Assembly (NCBI GenBank): GCA_035373905.1
Contig: DAOSOK010000043.1
Span: 1-38,350 of the forward strand
Length of the DNA: 38,350 nucleotides
DNA from: Candidatus Ozemobacteraceae bacterium
GTDB lineage: Bacteria > Muiribacteriota > Ozemobacteria > Ozemobacterales > Ozemobacteraceae
Reading direction: 5' to 3'
Shown here: positions 23,671-32,460 of the stretch, one piece after another
Position numbering within the stretch: position 1 is the stretch's first letter
How the letters are laid out: each line of letters starts with the position of its first letter
Notes under the pieces: model-generated
Told to the model about the DNA's origin: nothing
Seen by the model: the letters and a program-made list of their open reading frames with translations, nothing else
Database searches by the model: none
Translations under genes and position numbers: made by a program

Positions 23671-25344
23671 ATGCATCGAAAACCGGTCTATCGTCATCCG
23701 GGCTTCCGAAAGGTCGCCGAGCATTATTACGCCGAGCTGCTGCGGCGGAATCCGATCGCCGCCACGACGCTCGGAGAGCACGAATACGACGGTCTTCTCC
23801 CCGAAACCGGCGCCGAAGCGGTCGACCGCGAGATCGCCGGGCTGCGGGAGATGCGCGATGCGTTTCAGAGCCTGCCGGAGCGGGAACTGAGCCTCGACGA
23901 GCGGCTCGACCGGGAACTGGCCCTGCACATGGCGGGCATCCAGCTGTTCATGCTCGAGGACGTGCGCCGGTGGCGGCTCGGCAGCGATCTCGCCATGATG
24001 ATCGGCGATTCGCTGTTCATGCTGTTCGTGCGCGACTTCGCCCCGCTCAACGTCCGGGTGGAATCGATGATCTCGCGACTGCGCGCCGTGCCGGCCTATC
24101 TCATGAGCGGCAGGTCGCTGTTCCAGCATGTTCCGCCGCTCTGGGGGCGAATCTTCATCGAGTCGGCCGAGCGCCTGCCCGATCTGCTCGCGACGATCGA
24201 AGGCGGCCTGGCCGGACATCTTCCTCCGCCCGTCATGCAGAGTTTCGTTCACGCCGCGAACGAGGCCCGGCGCGCGATCGCCGAGCACGCGCACTGGCTC
24301 AAACACGCGATCCTGCCCGACGCCGCCGGCGACTGGGCCATGGAAAAAGGCCCGTTCCAGGCGCTGCTCGGCGCCCGCCGGCTGGGCATGAACGCCGGCG
24401 AACTGCTCGACCTGGGCGAGCACTGCCTGCAGCAGGCCAAGCAGCACATCGATCTGCACGCTCGGGCCATCACGGGCTCTCAACACGGCACCGCCGCCGG
24501 CAGGCGCGAGGCCGCCCTCAAGCAGGTTCGGGCGCACGCTCCGACCTCGTTCGAAGCCGCGCTCGCGGCCTATCGAGATGCGGTTGCGCGCAGCCGGGCG
24601 TGGGTCGAGATGACGGGCTTTGCAACGATGCCCGAGGGAGAACGCCTCGAAATCGTCGAAACACCTTCCTACATGGCGCACCTGATCCCGTTCGCGGCCT
24701 ATATGCCGCCCGAGCGGACCGCCCGGCCGCAGAAGGGCATCTACCTCGTCACGCGTCACACGGGAACCCAGGCGGGCCACAATTACGCCGACATCGCCAA
24801 CACCTCGATTCACGAGGGATATCCGGGACACCATATGCAGCTTTCCGGGCAGAACCTCCACCCGGGCCTCTGGCGCGGGCTCGCAGACAGCATCGAATTG
24901 ATGGAAGGCTGGGCACACTACTGCGAGGAAGCGGTTCTCGCGAGCGGCCTCGAGGCCACGAGCGCGAACCGCCTCGTCCAGAGCCGCGATGCGGCATGGC
25001 GGTCGGCACGCATTCTCATCGACATCAACCTGCATCAGAAAACCTGGACCTACGACCAGGGCCTGACCTTCCTGATGGAACACGCCGCCATGGACCAGGC
25101 CTCCGCCGAAGCCGAGATGCGCCGCTACACCCAGACGCCGGGCTATCCGCTGAGCTACATGGCGGGCAAGCATCTCCTGCTCGAACTCAAGAATTCGCTG
25201 CAGCAGCGATTCGGCACCGACTGCACCGACCGGGATTTCCACGACCTGGTCGTTCATGAAGGCAGCATTCCGTTGTTCCTGGCGCGGGAGTTCTATCCGC
25301 AGCTTCTCCAGGACAAGCTTGCGACGACGCAGCGAAACGCCTGA
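23671..25344 (+). CDS. DUF885 family metallopeptidase-like protein
   Basis: 557 residues from ATG 23671, 6 nt after GGAGGGA (23658-23664). DUF885 proteins are mostly helical with a probable zinc site. Here the site reads NTSIHEGYPGHHMQL, with the later LMEGWAHYCEEAVL supplying the conserved Glu/His. Other family marks are YYAELLRRNPIAATTLGEHEYDG near the start and TPGYPLSYMAGK near the end. There is no signal peptide from this start, so it is probably cytosolic, unlike many exported DUF885 proteins. It is thought to be a peptidase; the substrate is unknown. A HIT gene begins 2 nt after its stop. Confidence 0.88.
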   Translation: MHRKPVYRHPGFRKVAEHYYAELLRRNPIAATTLGEHEYDGLLPETGAEAVDREIAGLREMRDAFQSLPERELSLDERLDRELALHMAGIQLFMLEDVRRWRLGSDLAMMIGDSLFMLFVRDFAPLNVRVESMISRLRAVPAYLMSGRSLFQHVPPLWGRIFIESAERLPDLLATIEGGLAGHLPPPVMQSFVHAANEARRAIAEHAHWLKHAILPDAAGDWAMEKGPFQALLGARRLGMNAGELLDLGEHCLQQAKQHIDLHARAITGSQHGTAAGRREAALKQVRAHAPTSFEAALAAYRDAVARSRAWVEMTGFATMPEGERLEIVETPSYMAHLIPFAAYMPPERTARPQKGIYLVTRHTGTQAGHNYADIANTSIHEGYPGHHMQLSGQNLHPGLWRGLADSIELMEGWAHYCEEAVLASGLEATSANRLVQSRDAAWRSARILIDINLHQKTWTYDQGLTFLMEHAAMDQASAEAEMRRYTQTPGYPLSYMAGKHLLLELKNSLQQRFGTDCTDRDFHDLVVHEGSIPLFLAREFYPQLLQDKLATTQRNA

Positions 25345-25346
25345 CG

Positions 25347-25874
25347 ATGACATTCAAACGACAACTGTATATCCCCGGGAAACGCGACTACATCAAGGGC
25401 CACAATCGCCCCGCCGTCGATTGCATTCTCTGCGCCATCATCGACGGCAACGAGCGGGTCGACCGGCTCATGATCTGGGAAGACGACCTGATCGCCGTTT
25501 CGGCGAACCTGTATCCCTACAACGCCGGCCACCTCCTTCTCTTCCCGAAGCGCCACATTTTCGATCCCCGTGAAATGACGGCCGCCGAGGTCACGCGCAT
25601 GGCGGAAGTCCAGAGAATCTGCCTCGACGCCCTCGATCGCGTGTATGAGCCGGCTGGATATAATATCGGATCGAATATCGGCGAAGCGTCGGGGGCCAGC
25701 ATCGAGCATCTTCACCAGCATATCGTGCCCAGATATCCGAAGGAACTCGGGTTCGTCGACATCTGCGCTGGCGCCAAAATCATCATCGAAGATCCCCACG
25801 TGACGATGGAAAAACTCCGGGCCGCCGTTTCCCCGCCGAAAAAATCGTCGGGCCGCCCCACCAGGAAAGCATAG
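25347..25874 (+). CDS. HIT-family nucleotide hydrolase/transferase
   Basis: 175 residues. The histidine triad is intact: HLHQHIVPR, with His at 121, 123 and 125. The N-terminal half has CILCAIIDGN (a CxxC as in zinc-binding HIT proteins), NLYPYNAGHLLLFPKRHI and NIGSNIGEASGASIEHLH. This pattern fits the branch annotated as Ap4A phosphorylase/ATP adenylyltransferase-like HIT proteins. It starts 2 nt after the DUF885 stop without a good ribosome-binding site, so it is probably coupled. The C-terminal 20 residues are basic and look disordered. The natural substrate cannot be assigned. Confidence 0.92.
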   Translation: MTFKRQLYIPGKRDYIKGHNRPAVDCILCAIIDGNERVDRLMIWEDDLIAVSANLYPYNAGHLLLFPKRHIFDPREMTAAEVTRMAEVQRICLDALDRVYEPAGYNIGSNIGEASGASIEHLHQHIVPRYPKELGFVDICAGAKIIIEDPHVTMEKLRAAVSPPKKSSGRPTRKA

Positions 25875-25882
25875 CCACAGCA

Positions 25883-25946
25883 GGGCGCATCACGATGCGC
25901 CCCTACGCTCCAAGGCCTGTCCGTAGGGGCGGATCGCGATCCGCCC
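25883..25946. repeat. Paired REP-like palindromes in inverted orientation
   Basis: Unit 1 has arms GGGCGCATC and GATGCGCCC around AC (25883-25902), followed by CTACG. Unit 2 is preceded by CGTAG and is the perfect 20-bp palindrome GGGCGGATCGCGATCCGCCC (25927-25946). The two 25-bp units are inverted copies of each other (22/25 identical) separated by 14 bp, the layout of a bacterial interspersed mosaic element. It sits 9 bp after the HIT gene, where it could act as an mRNA-end stabiliser or terminator. No rep-associated transposase is in the window. Confidence 0.75.
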
Positions 25947-25995
25947 TCGTTCGCCCGGTGATGATGCCTGCCCCGACATCAAAATATCGCAACGT

Positions 25996-26023
25996 TTTGC
26001 ATGGGACGCAAGTGTGGTATACT
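25996..26023 (+). promoter_or_regulatory. Promoter candidate for the exported-protein gene at 26077
   Basis: TTTGCA (25996-26001) and TATACT (26018-26023) are 16 bp apart, 53 bp before the start codon. It lies just after the REP-like pair. It may drive 26077 to 31301. Confidence 0.5.
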
Positions 26024-26076
26024 CGGTTCCGTTTTCATCTTCTTAGAAGATCAATTCAGTGTGTCAGGAGAGAATA

Positions 26077-26757
26077 ATGAAGAGGCTTTTCAACCGGATG
26101 ATGCTTGTGATCGCGGCCGCCGCCCTCTGCCCGATGGCCGGCTTTGCCGCCGTCGAAGACGAACTCAAATATCTCGGTTACTCCAGCGAGCTCACCGACA
26201 TGGCCAATGACGCCTACTCGAAGTCGCACAAGGAAGCCCCGAAGGCCCCCGAAACCCCTCTCAAGGCACCGTCCGTCATGGATGAAGCCGATGCGGTGAA
26301 GGAGCAACTCGCCGAACTCGGCCGCTCGCGTTCTCTCACGCCCGAGACCCCCGTCACCTCCGCCGAGTCGAAGACGAGGCTCGACGCCTTCTGGAAGAAG
26401 ATGAGCCCCGAAGCCGCCAGCCCCGTCGTCGCCATGCCGGAAGACCTTCGCGCGCAGCTCCGGGAAGCCCTGACCCAGACGCTCAATACCGCCGGCTATG
26501 AAATCAACCAGCTCGACCTGATCGACGCCCCTTCGAATCTCGGCAATCCGCAGGTTCGCGCCGTCATTCGCGTCGTCAAGCCCCTTCAGACCAAGGATTC
26601 CTATCGCGAGATCCAGAACAACCTCGCCCAGATCAAGGACGCCTGCCTTCAGGCCGGAACGATCGACGGCATCCTGTATCTCAGCGAACTGACCACCTTC
26701 ATCGCCGTCAACCCGAAGAACAAGTATTACTACGAAAAGACCGTTCTGAATCCCTGA
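26077..26757 (+). CDS. Exported protein of unknown function
   Basis: 226 residues from ATG 26077, which follows AGGAGAGA (26066-26073). A signal peptide is clear: KRLFNR, a hydrophobic core, and a probable cut after AGFA (about residue 25). The mature protein is helical, with a Pro/Ala/Lys-rich linker (about 50-75), and ends in a small compact region with an alternating hydrophobic pattern (NPQVRAVIRVVKPL, LYLSELTTFIAVNPK). No cysteines or known motif were seen after the signal. I do not recognise the family. It opens a group of co-directional genes that mostly encode membrane or exported proteins. Confidence 0.75.
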   Translation: MKRLFNRMMLVIAAAALCPMAGFAAVEDELKYLGYSSELTDMANDAYSKSHKEAPKAPETPLKAPSVMDEADAVKEQLAELGRSRSLTPETPVTSAESKTRLDAFWKKMSPEAASPVVAMPEDLRAQLREALTQTLNTAGYEINQLDLIDAPSNLGNPQVRAVIRVVKPLQTKDSYREIQNNLAQIKDACLQAGTIDGILYLSELTTFIAVNPKNKYYYEKTVLNP

Positions 26758-26797
26758 TGCCGAGACAGAACACCCCATCCCGCCTGACAGGAAGGTA

Positions 26798-27184
26798 ATG
26801 GCCGCTCCGTTCTCACACGCCATGTCCGCCCGTCTCACGACGAGGCTTCTCGCATACGCCATGATCAGCACCCTGGTCGTGGCGTTTGCCGCTCTCGGCA
26901 TTTTCATCGCGTCGTATTGGTCGCCGGAGTATGCCCTCGGCGGTCTCCTGCTGGGCTCCTCGCTCGGCGCCTTCATCGCCGTTCACGAGTCGACGCTGAT
27001 CGGCTGCCTCTGCGGCATGCTGATCGGAATGGTCGCGGCGCCGTTCGTCTACGCGATCCTCGATTTCGAGACGTCCTACATGGTCGTGTTCGTTTTTTCG
27101 CTTCTCGGAGCGGTCCTCGGGGAGCCCTTCGCCTTTTTCTGGCGCGAGGGAGATGAGGACGGGCAGCCCGGAGACACGCCGTGA
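26798..27184 (+). CDS. Small polytopic membrane protein, unknown
   Basis: 128 residues from ATG 26798 after AGGAAGG. Three or four hydrophobic helices cover about residues 15-38, 44-60, 66-88 and 93-113, with Gly-rich packing stretches (LGGLLLGSSLGAF, CGMLIGMVAAPF). The tail is acidic (EGDEDGQPGD) and probably cytosolic. No family was recognised. Its stop overlaps the GTG start of the next gene (GTGA), so the two are co-translated. Confidence 0.7.
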   Translation: MAAPFSHAMSARLTTRLLAYAMISTLVVAFAALGIFIASYWSPEYALGGLLLGSSLGAFIAVHESTLIGCLCGMLIGMVAAPFVYAILDFETSYMVVFVFSLLGAVLGEPFAFFWREGDEDGQPGDTP

Positions 27185-27582
27185 GCGTCGTCCGGCTGGT
27201 CATGCTCGACGGTGATGAAGCCGTCTCCGGGCTCGTCCCCTCCCCGGCGATCGATTCAATATTGTCAGCTATAGCAAGAGGCGCTACCAACATCGCCACC
27301 TTCTGGCCGCTCGTCGCGGAGATCGACTCCGGCCTTCGCGAACATTTCGAGTCGAATCTCGATCCCTCGCCTCTCCTCGAGGGAACCGGAGACGGCCTGC
27401 TGGTCATCAGCTGGGAGCACAACTGCATCGAGTCGTTCCAGGAATACCAGCCCGTTCGCGCCGAGGGAACGGCCCGTCGGCACAACGGTCTCCACGCCGT
27501 CGATGCCGAGACCGAACAGCGGTACGCCATCGGCCCGCAGTGGCACATCATAGATCATCATTTCGAAGAAAGCAGGCATTGA
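27181..27582 (+). CDS. Hypothetical cytosolic protein
   Basis: 133 residues with a GTG start that overlaps the upstream stop by 4 nt. Soluble, acidic in its first two thirds, and ending in a His/Glu-rich tail (WHIIDHHFEESRH). No known domain was recognised. The overlap with the membrane-protein gene and the 3-nt gap to the zinc-ribbon/TPR gene argue that it is real and part of that operon. Codon use is like that of its neighbours. Confidence 0.6.
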   Translation: MSVVRLVMLDGDEAVSGLVPSPAIDSILSAIARGATNIATFWPLVAEIDSGLREHFESNLDPSPLLEGTGDGLLVISWEHNCIESFQEYQPVRAEGTARRHNGLHAVDAETEQRYAIGPQWHIIDHHFEESRH

Positions 27583-27585
27583 GCC

Positions 27586-30096
27586 ATGGCCTACTGTCAC
27601 GGCTGCGGCGCGGTCAACACGGATGATGCCGTTACGTGCATCGCCTGCGACCGCCCCCTTGCAGCCATCTGCCCCCAGTGTTCCTCCCGAAACGACCCGA
27701 GCGCCTCGTTCTGCGCATCCTGCGGGCGCATTCTGAACCTCAACGCGCCCGCGGAGAGCCCCGCCGCGCCTGTGTCGACGCCGTTTTCCACCGGAAGCGC
27801 AACCGACACCGCGGACCGGCCCGGCATCGTTCCGGGAGCGAAGGCGATGCCGCAGGGGAAAGCCACGGCCGATCTCCCGCCGCGCGGCCCCTTCCTGAAA
27901 GCAGTTCTGGGCGGGTTCGCCTTCGCCTTCCTGTATCTGAGCCAGGCATTGAGCGGATACCCTCTCGCCGGCATCCTCGCCGGGCTCGCAAGCGGGATGA
28001 TCACGCTCTGGGGGGCCGTCGAGCTTTCTCTCTGGGCCCTCGAACGCCACGAACCGCGCCGCGCCGAAATTGCCTCGCCGGAAGAACAGCTGATGGCGGA
28101 GGACCTGCCGGCCCCGCTCGCACCCGAGATCGAGCCGGTGGGCGGTTCCTTCGAGGACGTCGACCGGGAAGCCCTGTCGCCGGTTCAGCCGGTCGCGAAA
28201 ATCGCCCAGCCGGCAGGAATGGTTTCGTCGATGGTCGCCGACATGACACCCTCTGACGACGAGACGACCGGCAGGTCGCGCCCGCATGCGACGACCACGG
28301 CGCCTGCCGCCGATCCGGGGCAGATCTCAGGACACGCCGAGATGTCCTCGGCGCGGGCAGACGAGGAGCTGGTGCTTTCGGGCGATGACGCCGAGCTTAC
28401 GAAGCGCGAAAAGACCTCCCAGACGCTCGCCGAGTTCCTCGACGACGGTATCGGCCAGGAAATCGCGCTCGTCATGAAGAAAATAGCCAAGAATCCGGAA
28501 AGTTATCCTCTCAGACTGCGCCTCGCGCAGCTCCAGGAAGAGCGCGGCGAACTCACCAACGCCGTCGAAACCATGGAAACCTGCCTGAAAAGCAATCCCC
28601 AGGCGCCGGAAGTCTTCCTGTATCACGGGGCTCTCCTCCGCAGATCCGGACAGCCGGACAAAGCCCGCGAAGCCTTCCAGAAAGCGCTTTCGATGAACCG
28701 GTATCTCGCGAAGGCATACTACCAGCTGGGCAGTCTCGAACGCGCCGAGCGGCGCATTCCCGAAGCCAGAGATGCCCTGCAGAAATGCATCCAGCTCACG
28801 CCCGACGATCCATACGCGCATTACCAGCTGGGCATGGTGTATCGCGAACTGGGCGAACTTCAGCTCGCGCAGCTCGAGCTCAAACGCGCCTGCATGCTGC
28901 ATCCGTCGGATTCGTACGGGCACAGCCAGCTCGGCCAGATCTTCCAGACAACCCGCCAGTGGGACCAGGCCGTTCTCGAATACTCGCAGGCGCTCAGCCT
29001 CAAGACGAACGACCCCTACGTGCTCGAAAGGCTCGGCGAGGTCATGATCGAAAAGCGCGAGTTCGAACGCGCCGCCGAGCTGCTCCAGGAGGCCCTGTCG
29101 CACCAGTTTCACCCCGACACCCGCACGATGATCAAGCTGGGAAAGGTTCTCCAGCTTCTCGGACGCACGCGGGACCTCGCAACGCAGATGGAGGAAGTGC
29201 TTCGCCTTTCCCCGGGAACCCCGGATGCGATGTTCCTGCTTGCCCGGGCCCATATCGCCGAGCACGACCACGTGCGCGCCGTCTCGGTTCTGAAGAACCT
29301 GCTCGAGATCGCGCCTGACAACGCCGACGCCTGGCTCGAACTCGGCAAGCTGCATCAGGCGCAGGGCAAGGAAGACGATGCCATCGCCGCTTTCACCAAG
29401 GCCTCGCCCAATGCCCCCGACCAGGCCGGCGTCTGGAACACGATCGGCGTGCTACTCTCGAACCGCAAGGACTACACCGAGGCTCTCAATGCCTTCCGGA
29501 AGGCGCTCAGCTACGATTATTCCGATGTACAGATCCAGAACAACCTGAAGACCGTCCAGAAGAAAATCGAGTCGAACTGCCGGCGGGTCATCGAGACTGC
29601 GGAAGAAGCCCTCGCCGAGGATTCCGGAAAACTCAACTCGTATCTGCAACTCGGCCTCGCCTATGAGATGATCGACCGGCCCGACGAGGCGATGATGGCG
29701 TATCAGCGGCTGCTCTCGATCAAACCTGACTCGATCGAGGGGCTGCAGGCGTATGCCGACCTGCTCAAGCGGCGCGGGAAGCTTCGAATGGCCATGCGGT
29801 GCTACCGCGAGATCCTCAAGATCCGGCCCGACCACGCGGATGCCCGACTGCACCTGGTTCGCGGCCATCTCGCGCTCGGCTTCGTCAATGAGGCCCTGCG
29901 GCACGCGGTCGTCGCGCAGAAACTCCTGCCGGACGACCCGCGCGTGCATTTCCTGCTCGGGAAGATCTACTTCGCCAAGGGGCTCGCGCCGCGCGCCCTG
30001 CGCGAATTCTCGATCGTAGCCAACTCGTCGAAGTCCGACCCGGACATGATCAGCTGGGCGGAGCTGATGCGACGGCGGCTGCAGAAGAAGTCATGA
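27586..30096 (+). CDS. Zinc-ribbon membrane protein with long TPR array
   Basis: 836 residues. The N-terminus has two zinc-ribbon motifs: CHGCG with CIAC, and CPQC with CASC (residues 4-47). A hydrophobic region with two helices follows (about 103-155), then a Pro/Ala/Glu-rich linker (about 160-285). From about 290 to 830 come at least a dozen tetratricopeptide repeats, for example YHGALLRRSGQPDKAREAFQ and YYQLGSLERAERRIPEARDA. TPR arrays scaffold protein complexes, and the zinc ribbons may be structural. If the helices span the membrane, both ends are on the same side, probably cytosolic. The gene overlaps the next TPR gene by 4 nt (ATGA). Specific function unknown. Confidence 0.82.
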   Translation: MAYCHGCGAVNTDDAVTCIACDRPLAAICPQCSSRNDPSASFCASCGRILNLNAPAESPAAPVSTPFSTGSATDTADRPGIVPGAKAMPQGKATADLPPRGPFLKAVLGGFAFAFLYLSQALSGYPLAGILAGLASGMITLWGAVELSLWALERHEPRRAEIASPEEQLMAEDLPAPLAPEIEPVGGSFEDVDREALSPVQPVAKIAQPAGMVSSMVADMTPSDDETTGRSRPHATTTAPAADPGQISGHAEMSSARADEELVLSGDDAELTKREKTSQTLAEFLDDGIGQEIALVMKKIAKNPESYPLRLRLAQLQEERGELTNAVETMETCLKSNPQAPEVFLYHGALLRRSGQPDKAREAFQKALSMNRYLAKAYYQLGSLERAERRIPEARDALQKCIQLTPDDPYAHYQLGMVYRELGELQLAQLELKRACMLHPSDSYGHSQLGQIFQTTRQWDQAVLEYSQALSLKTNDPYVLERLGEVMIEKREFERAAELLQEALSHQFHPDTRTMIKLGKVLQLLGRTRDLATQMEEVLRLSPGTPDAMFLLARAHIAEHDHVRAVSVLKNLLEIAPDNADAWLELGKLHQAQGKEDDAIAAFTKASPNAPDQAGVWNTIGVLLSNRKDYTEALNAFRKALSYDYSDVQIQNNLKTVQKKIESNCRRVIETAEEALAEDSGKLNSYLQLGLAYEMIDRPDEAMMAYQRLLSIKPDSIEGLQAYADLLKRRGKLRMAMRCYREILKIRPDHADARLHLVRGHLALGFVNEALRHAVVAQKLLPDDPRVHFLLGKIYFAKGLAPRALREFSIVANSSKSDPDMISWAELMRRRLQKKS

Positions 30097-31301
30097 AACT
30101 TCGACTCTTCCGGCGAAACACCGTGCTTCCGCCGCGGGCGGCGGTGGGTCTGCTGCTGCTGACACTTGCGGGCCACGGGGCGGCGGCGCTCGAGCAGCCC
30201 CAGTTCGAAGACCCGACTCAGCGGCAGGCAACGCTGCGCGAGATACTGACAGGCCAGCAGTCACGGCCGCGCGCCGACACCTATTACCTGATGGCCCTTC
30301 AGGCTGCACGGAAAGGCGAAGACCAGGAAGCGCTTCGGGCGGTCGAAAACGGTCTCGCCATCGAGCCGCAGAGCATCAAGCTCCGTGACCTGCGCGCGGC
30401 CCTCTGGGCCCGCACCGGCCGGCGGAACGAGGCGATCGCGGAGTTCAGACGAATTCTCGCCGCCGTGCCGGACGACACGTATGCGAAGGAGTCCCTTCGG
30501 GCCCTTCTGCCGCGCCCGGTCGCTCCTGTCATCACCAGTCGCATCAAGGCCCCGGCCCGCCAGGCTCCGCCGGTTTCCCCCGTATCTGGCCCGTCTGACG
30601 CAAAGGGCAGCGGGAAAGGCGGGGAAGCCGCGGCTGCTCCGCAGGCGAGGATTCTCGATTCGGAATACTTCGAACAGGCAAAGCAGAAGCAGCGCTGCGA
30701 GCAGGTGATGACCTCGATCAAGCATGCACAGGACATCTACGCCCAGGACCACAAAGATGCGAAAGGGAAATACGATCCGAAGGTTCTCGTCGATGCGAAG
30801 CTGCTGACGGCTATACCGACCTGCCCGGAAGGCGGGACTTTCGAATGGGCCGGCGACGGCCCGACGTGCAGCAAACACGGCGCGTTCGCGACTGTCCAGG
30901 CCGAGGTGAAGACGGTATTCACCGATTTCAACCGCGCCATGCAGGCCAAGCTCGGAAGAAACTACCCCGAGGCTCTCAAGGGATTCGAGCAGGTCGTCAT
31001 CGCCTATCCGCGATGGGCCGAAGCGCATTTCCAGCTCGGCGACACGCTGTTCAGGACCGGCGAGGACAGACAGGCCATCGAGCGCCTGAAAACCAGCCTC
31101 CAGCTTGCTCCCGGAAATCCCGACGCATCGCTTCTGCTGGCAAACCTGTATTTCAAGATCGGCCACAAGGAAGCGGCACTCAAGCTTCTGGATGGTGTCT
31201 CGAAGAAACTCCCCGGAACGGTGTACGGGCTCGCCGCACGAAGCATAGCTGGATCTATACGTGCGGGACGAAACTATTATCAGATATTCCCGCCGGATTG
31301 A
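30093..31301 (+). CDS. Exported TPR protein with pilin-like cysteine module
   Basis: 402 residues. Signal peptide (about 1-33: RLFRRN, hydrophobic core, GHGAAA). TPR-like repeats occupy about 55-135 and 285-385. Between them is a Pro/Ala linker and a separate module (about 190-272): a helix (KQKQRCEQVMTSIKHAQDIY), then LVDAKLLTAIPTCPEGGTFEW and CSKHGAF. The CPxGGTxxW...CSxHG pattern is like the C-terminal part of type IV or type II secretion pseudopilins in several bacterial groups. No N-terminal prepilin signal is present, so this is not a pilin itself. It may bind pilus or secretion components; that is an inference. Coupled to the preceding gene by a 4-nt overlap. Confidence 0.8.
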   Translation: MKLRLFRRNTVLPPRAAVGLLLLTLAGHGAAALEQPQFEDPTQRQATLREILTGQQSRPRADTYYLMALQAARKGEDQEALRAVENGLAIEPQSIKLRDLRAALWARTGRRNEAIAEFRRILAAVPDDTYAKESLRALLPRPVAPVITSRIKAPARQAPPVSPVSGPSDAKGSGKGGEAAAAPQARILDSEYFEQAKQKQRCEQVMTSIKHAQDIYAQDHKDAKGKYDPKVLVDAKLLTAIPTCPEGGTFEWAGDGPTCSKHGAFATVQAEVKTVFTDFNRAMQAKLGRNYPEALKGFEQVVIAYPRWAEAHFQLGDTLFRTGEDRQAIERLKTSLQLAPGNPDASLLLANLYFKIGHKEAALKLLDGVSKKLPGTVYGLAARSIAGSIRAGRNYYQIFPPD

Positions 31302-31344
31302 AGGGCGTTCGGCACGCACCATGGAATGAAACGGCAGTGAAAGC

Positions 31345-32211
31345 ATGATCAGACCGGTAAAACGTCTTGGAGTTCTTTGCCACCCGACACGCGAGTCGGT
31401 TCCACCCCTGTTGCGTTCGATTCTGGAGTGGGCCGAGAAGCGTCAGATCGATGTAAAGCTCGACGAGACGATGGCGAAACGCATCAGAAAGCCGCGCCTC
31501 GGTGTTCCTCGATCGGAAATGGGCGGGCTCGTCGACATGGTCGTCGTGCTGGGCGGCGATGGATCGATTCTCGAGTCGGTGCGCGCGTTCGCCGCCGATG
31601 GTTTGCCAGTCGCCGGCATAAATCTCGGCCATCTCGGCTTTCTGACGCTCGGTGAGGCAAAGCAGGCCGAGGCGATTCTTGAACGGCTCAGGCTCGGAAA
31701 ATACCGGATCGAGAACCGGATGATGCTGAAAGCCGTCGTTTCAAGGAACGGGCACGAGGTGTTTCGCGGCATCGCCCTGAACGACGCCGTCATCGTCAAA
31801 GGCCCGATTCTGCGCGTCATCGACATCGACGTCTCGATTTCGGGCACCCATATCACCTCGTTCAGAGGCGATGGCGTGCTCTTCTCGACGCCGACCGGTT
31901 CGACCGCCTATGCGCTCTCCGCCGGGGGGCCGATCGTGCCGCCGTGGGTGAACGCCCTTCTCATCTGCCCTCTTCATTCGCATACCCTGAACACGAGACC
32001 GGTCATTACCTCCGACCAGGAAATCCTGTCGGCGAAAGTCTCGGCGACGCATTCGACCATCGATCTCGTCCTCGATGGCCAGGAAGGGTTCGGGCTTCAG
32101 ACAGGCGACGAGATACAGGTGACGCGAGCTGTCGAGACAGCCCGGATCGTCGTATTCGATACTCGCAACTTCTTCCAGGTGCTTCGCAAAAAAATGCAGT
32201 GGGGCCATTGA
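31345..32211 (+). CDS. nadK: NAD kinase
   Basis: 288 residues, a typical length. NadK phosphorylates NAD to NADP using ATP or polyphosphate. Family motifs in order: VVVLGGDGSILESVR (GGDG, about residue 70), GINLGHLGFLT, ALNDAVIVKG, FRGDGVLFSTPTGSTAYALSAGGPIV, and HTLNTRPVI. All catalytic positions I can check are present. The start ATG 31345 has only a weak ribosome-binding site, and the gene begins 43 bp after the TPR gene, so it may share that transcript. The HMA/dsbD pair follows at 46 bp. Confidence 0.96.
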   Translation: MIRPVKRLGVLCHPTRESVPPLLRSILEWAEKRQIDVKLDETMAKRIRKPRLGVPRSEMGGLVDMVVVLGGDGSILESVRAFAADGLPVAGINLGHLGFLTLGEAKQAEAILERLRLGKYRIENRMMLKAVVSRNGHEVFRGIALNDAVIVKGPILRVIDIDVSISGTHITSFRGDGVLFSTPTGSTAYALSAGGPIVPPWVNALLICPLHSHTLNTRPVITSDQEILSAKVSATHSTIDLVLDGQEGFGLQTGDEIQVTRAVETARIVVFDTRNFFQVLRKKMQWGH

Positions 32212-32256
32212 AGGCAACCACATGATGCGGGTGAACTCACGAAAGGATATATATCA

Positions 32257-32460
32257 ATGAAAATATCTTGGACCATCGCAAAGATCAAATGTGAGGGCTG
32301 TGTCGAAAATGTCGCGAAAGCGCTTCTGCTCGTGGATGATATTGGCGGCGTCGAAGTTGACCTGGCCGGAAAATCCGTTACGTTCGAAGCGGCCGACCAA
32401 GCCGCCGCAGACGCGGCGAAGCGGGCCCTGACCCTGGCGGGGTATCCTCCGAAGGAATGA
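32257..32460 (+). CDS. Heavy-metal-associated (HMA) domain protein, CopZ-like
   Basis: 67 residues, one HMA domain and nothing else. The metal-binding loop reads IKCEGCVENVAKAL (CxxC), with an unusual Glu-Gly between the cysteines. The ferredoxin-like beta-alpha-beta pattern continues through GGVEVDLAGKSVTFEA. The usual MxCxxC methionine is replaced by Lys. GAAAGGA (32241-32247) precedes ATG 32257. Its stop overlaps the dsbD start by 4 nt (ATGA), so it is co-translated with a thiol-disulfide transporter. That pairing suggests a role in metal or thiol handling rather than free copper buffering, but the metal is not known. Confidence 0.88.
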   Translation: MKISWTIAKIKCEGCVENVAKALLLVDDIGGVEVDLAGKSVTFEAADQAAADAAKRALTLAGYPPKE

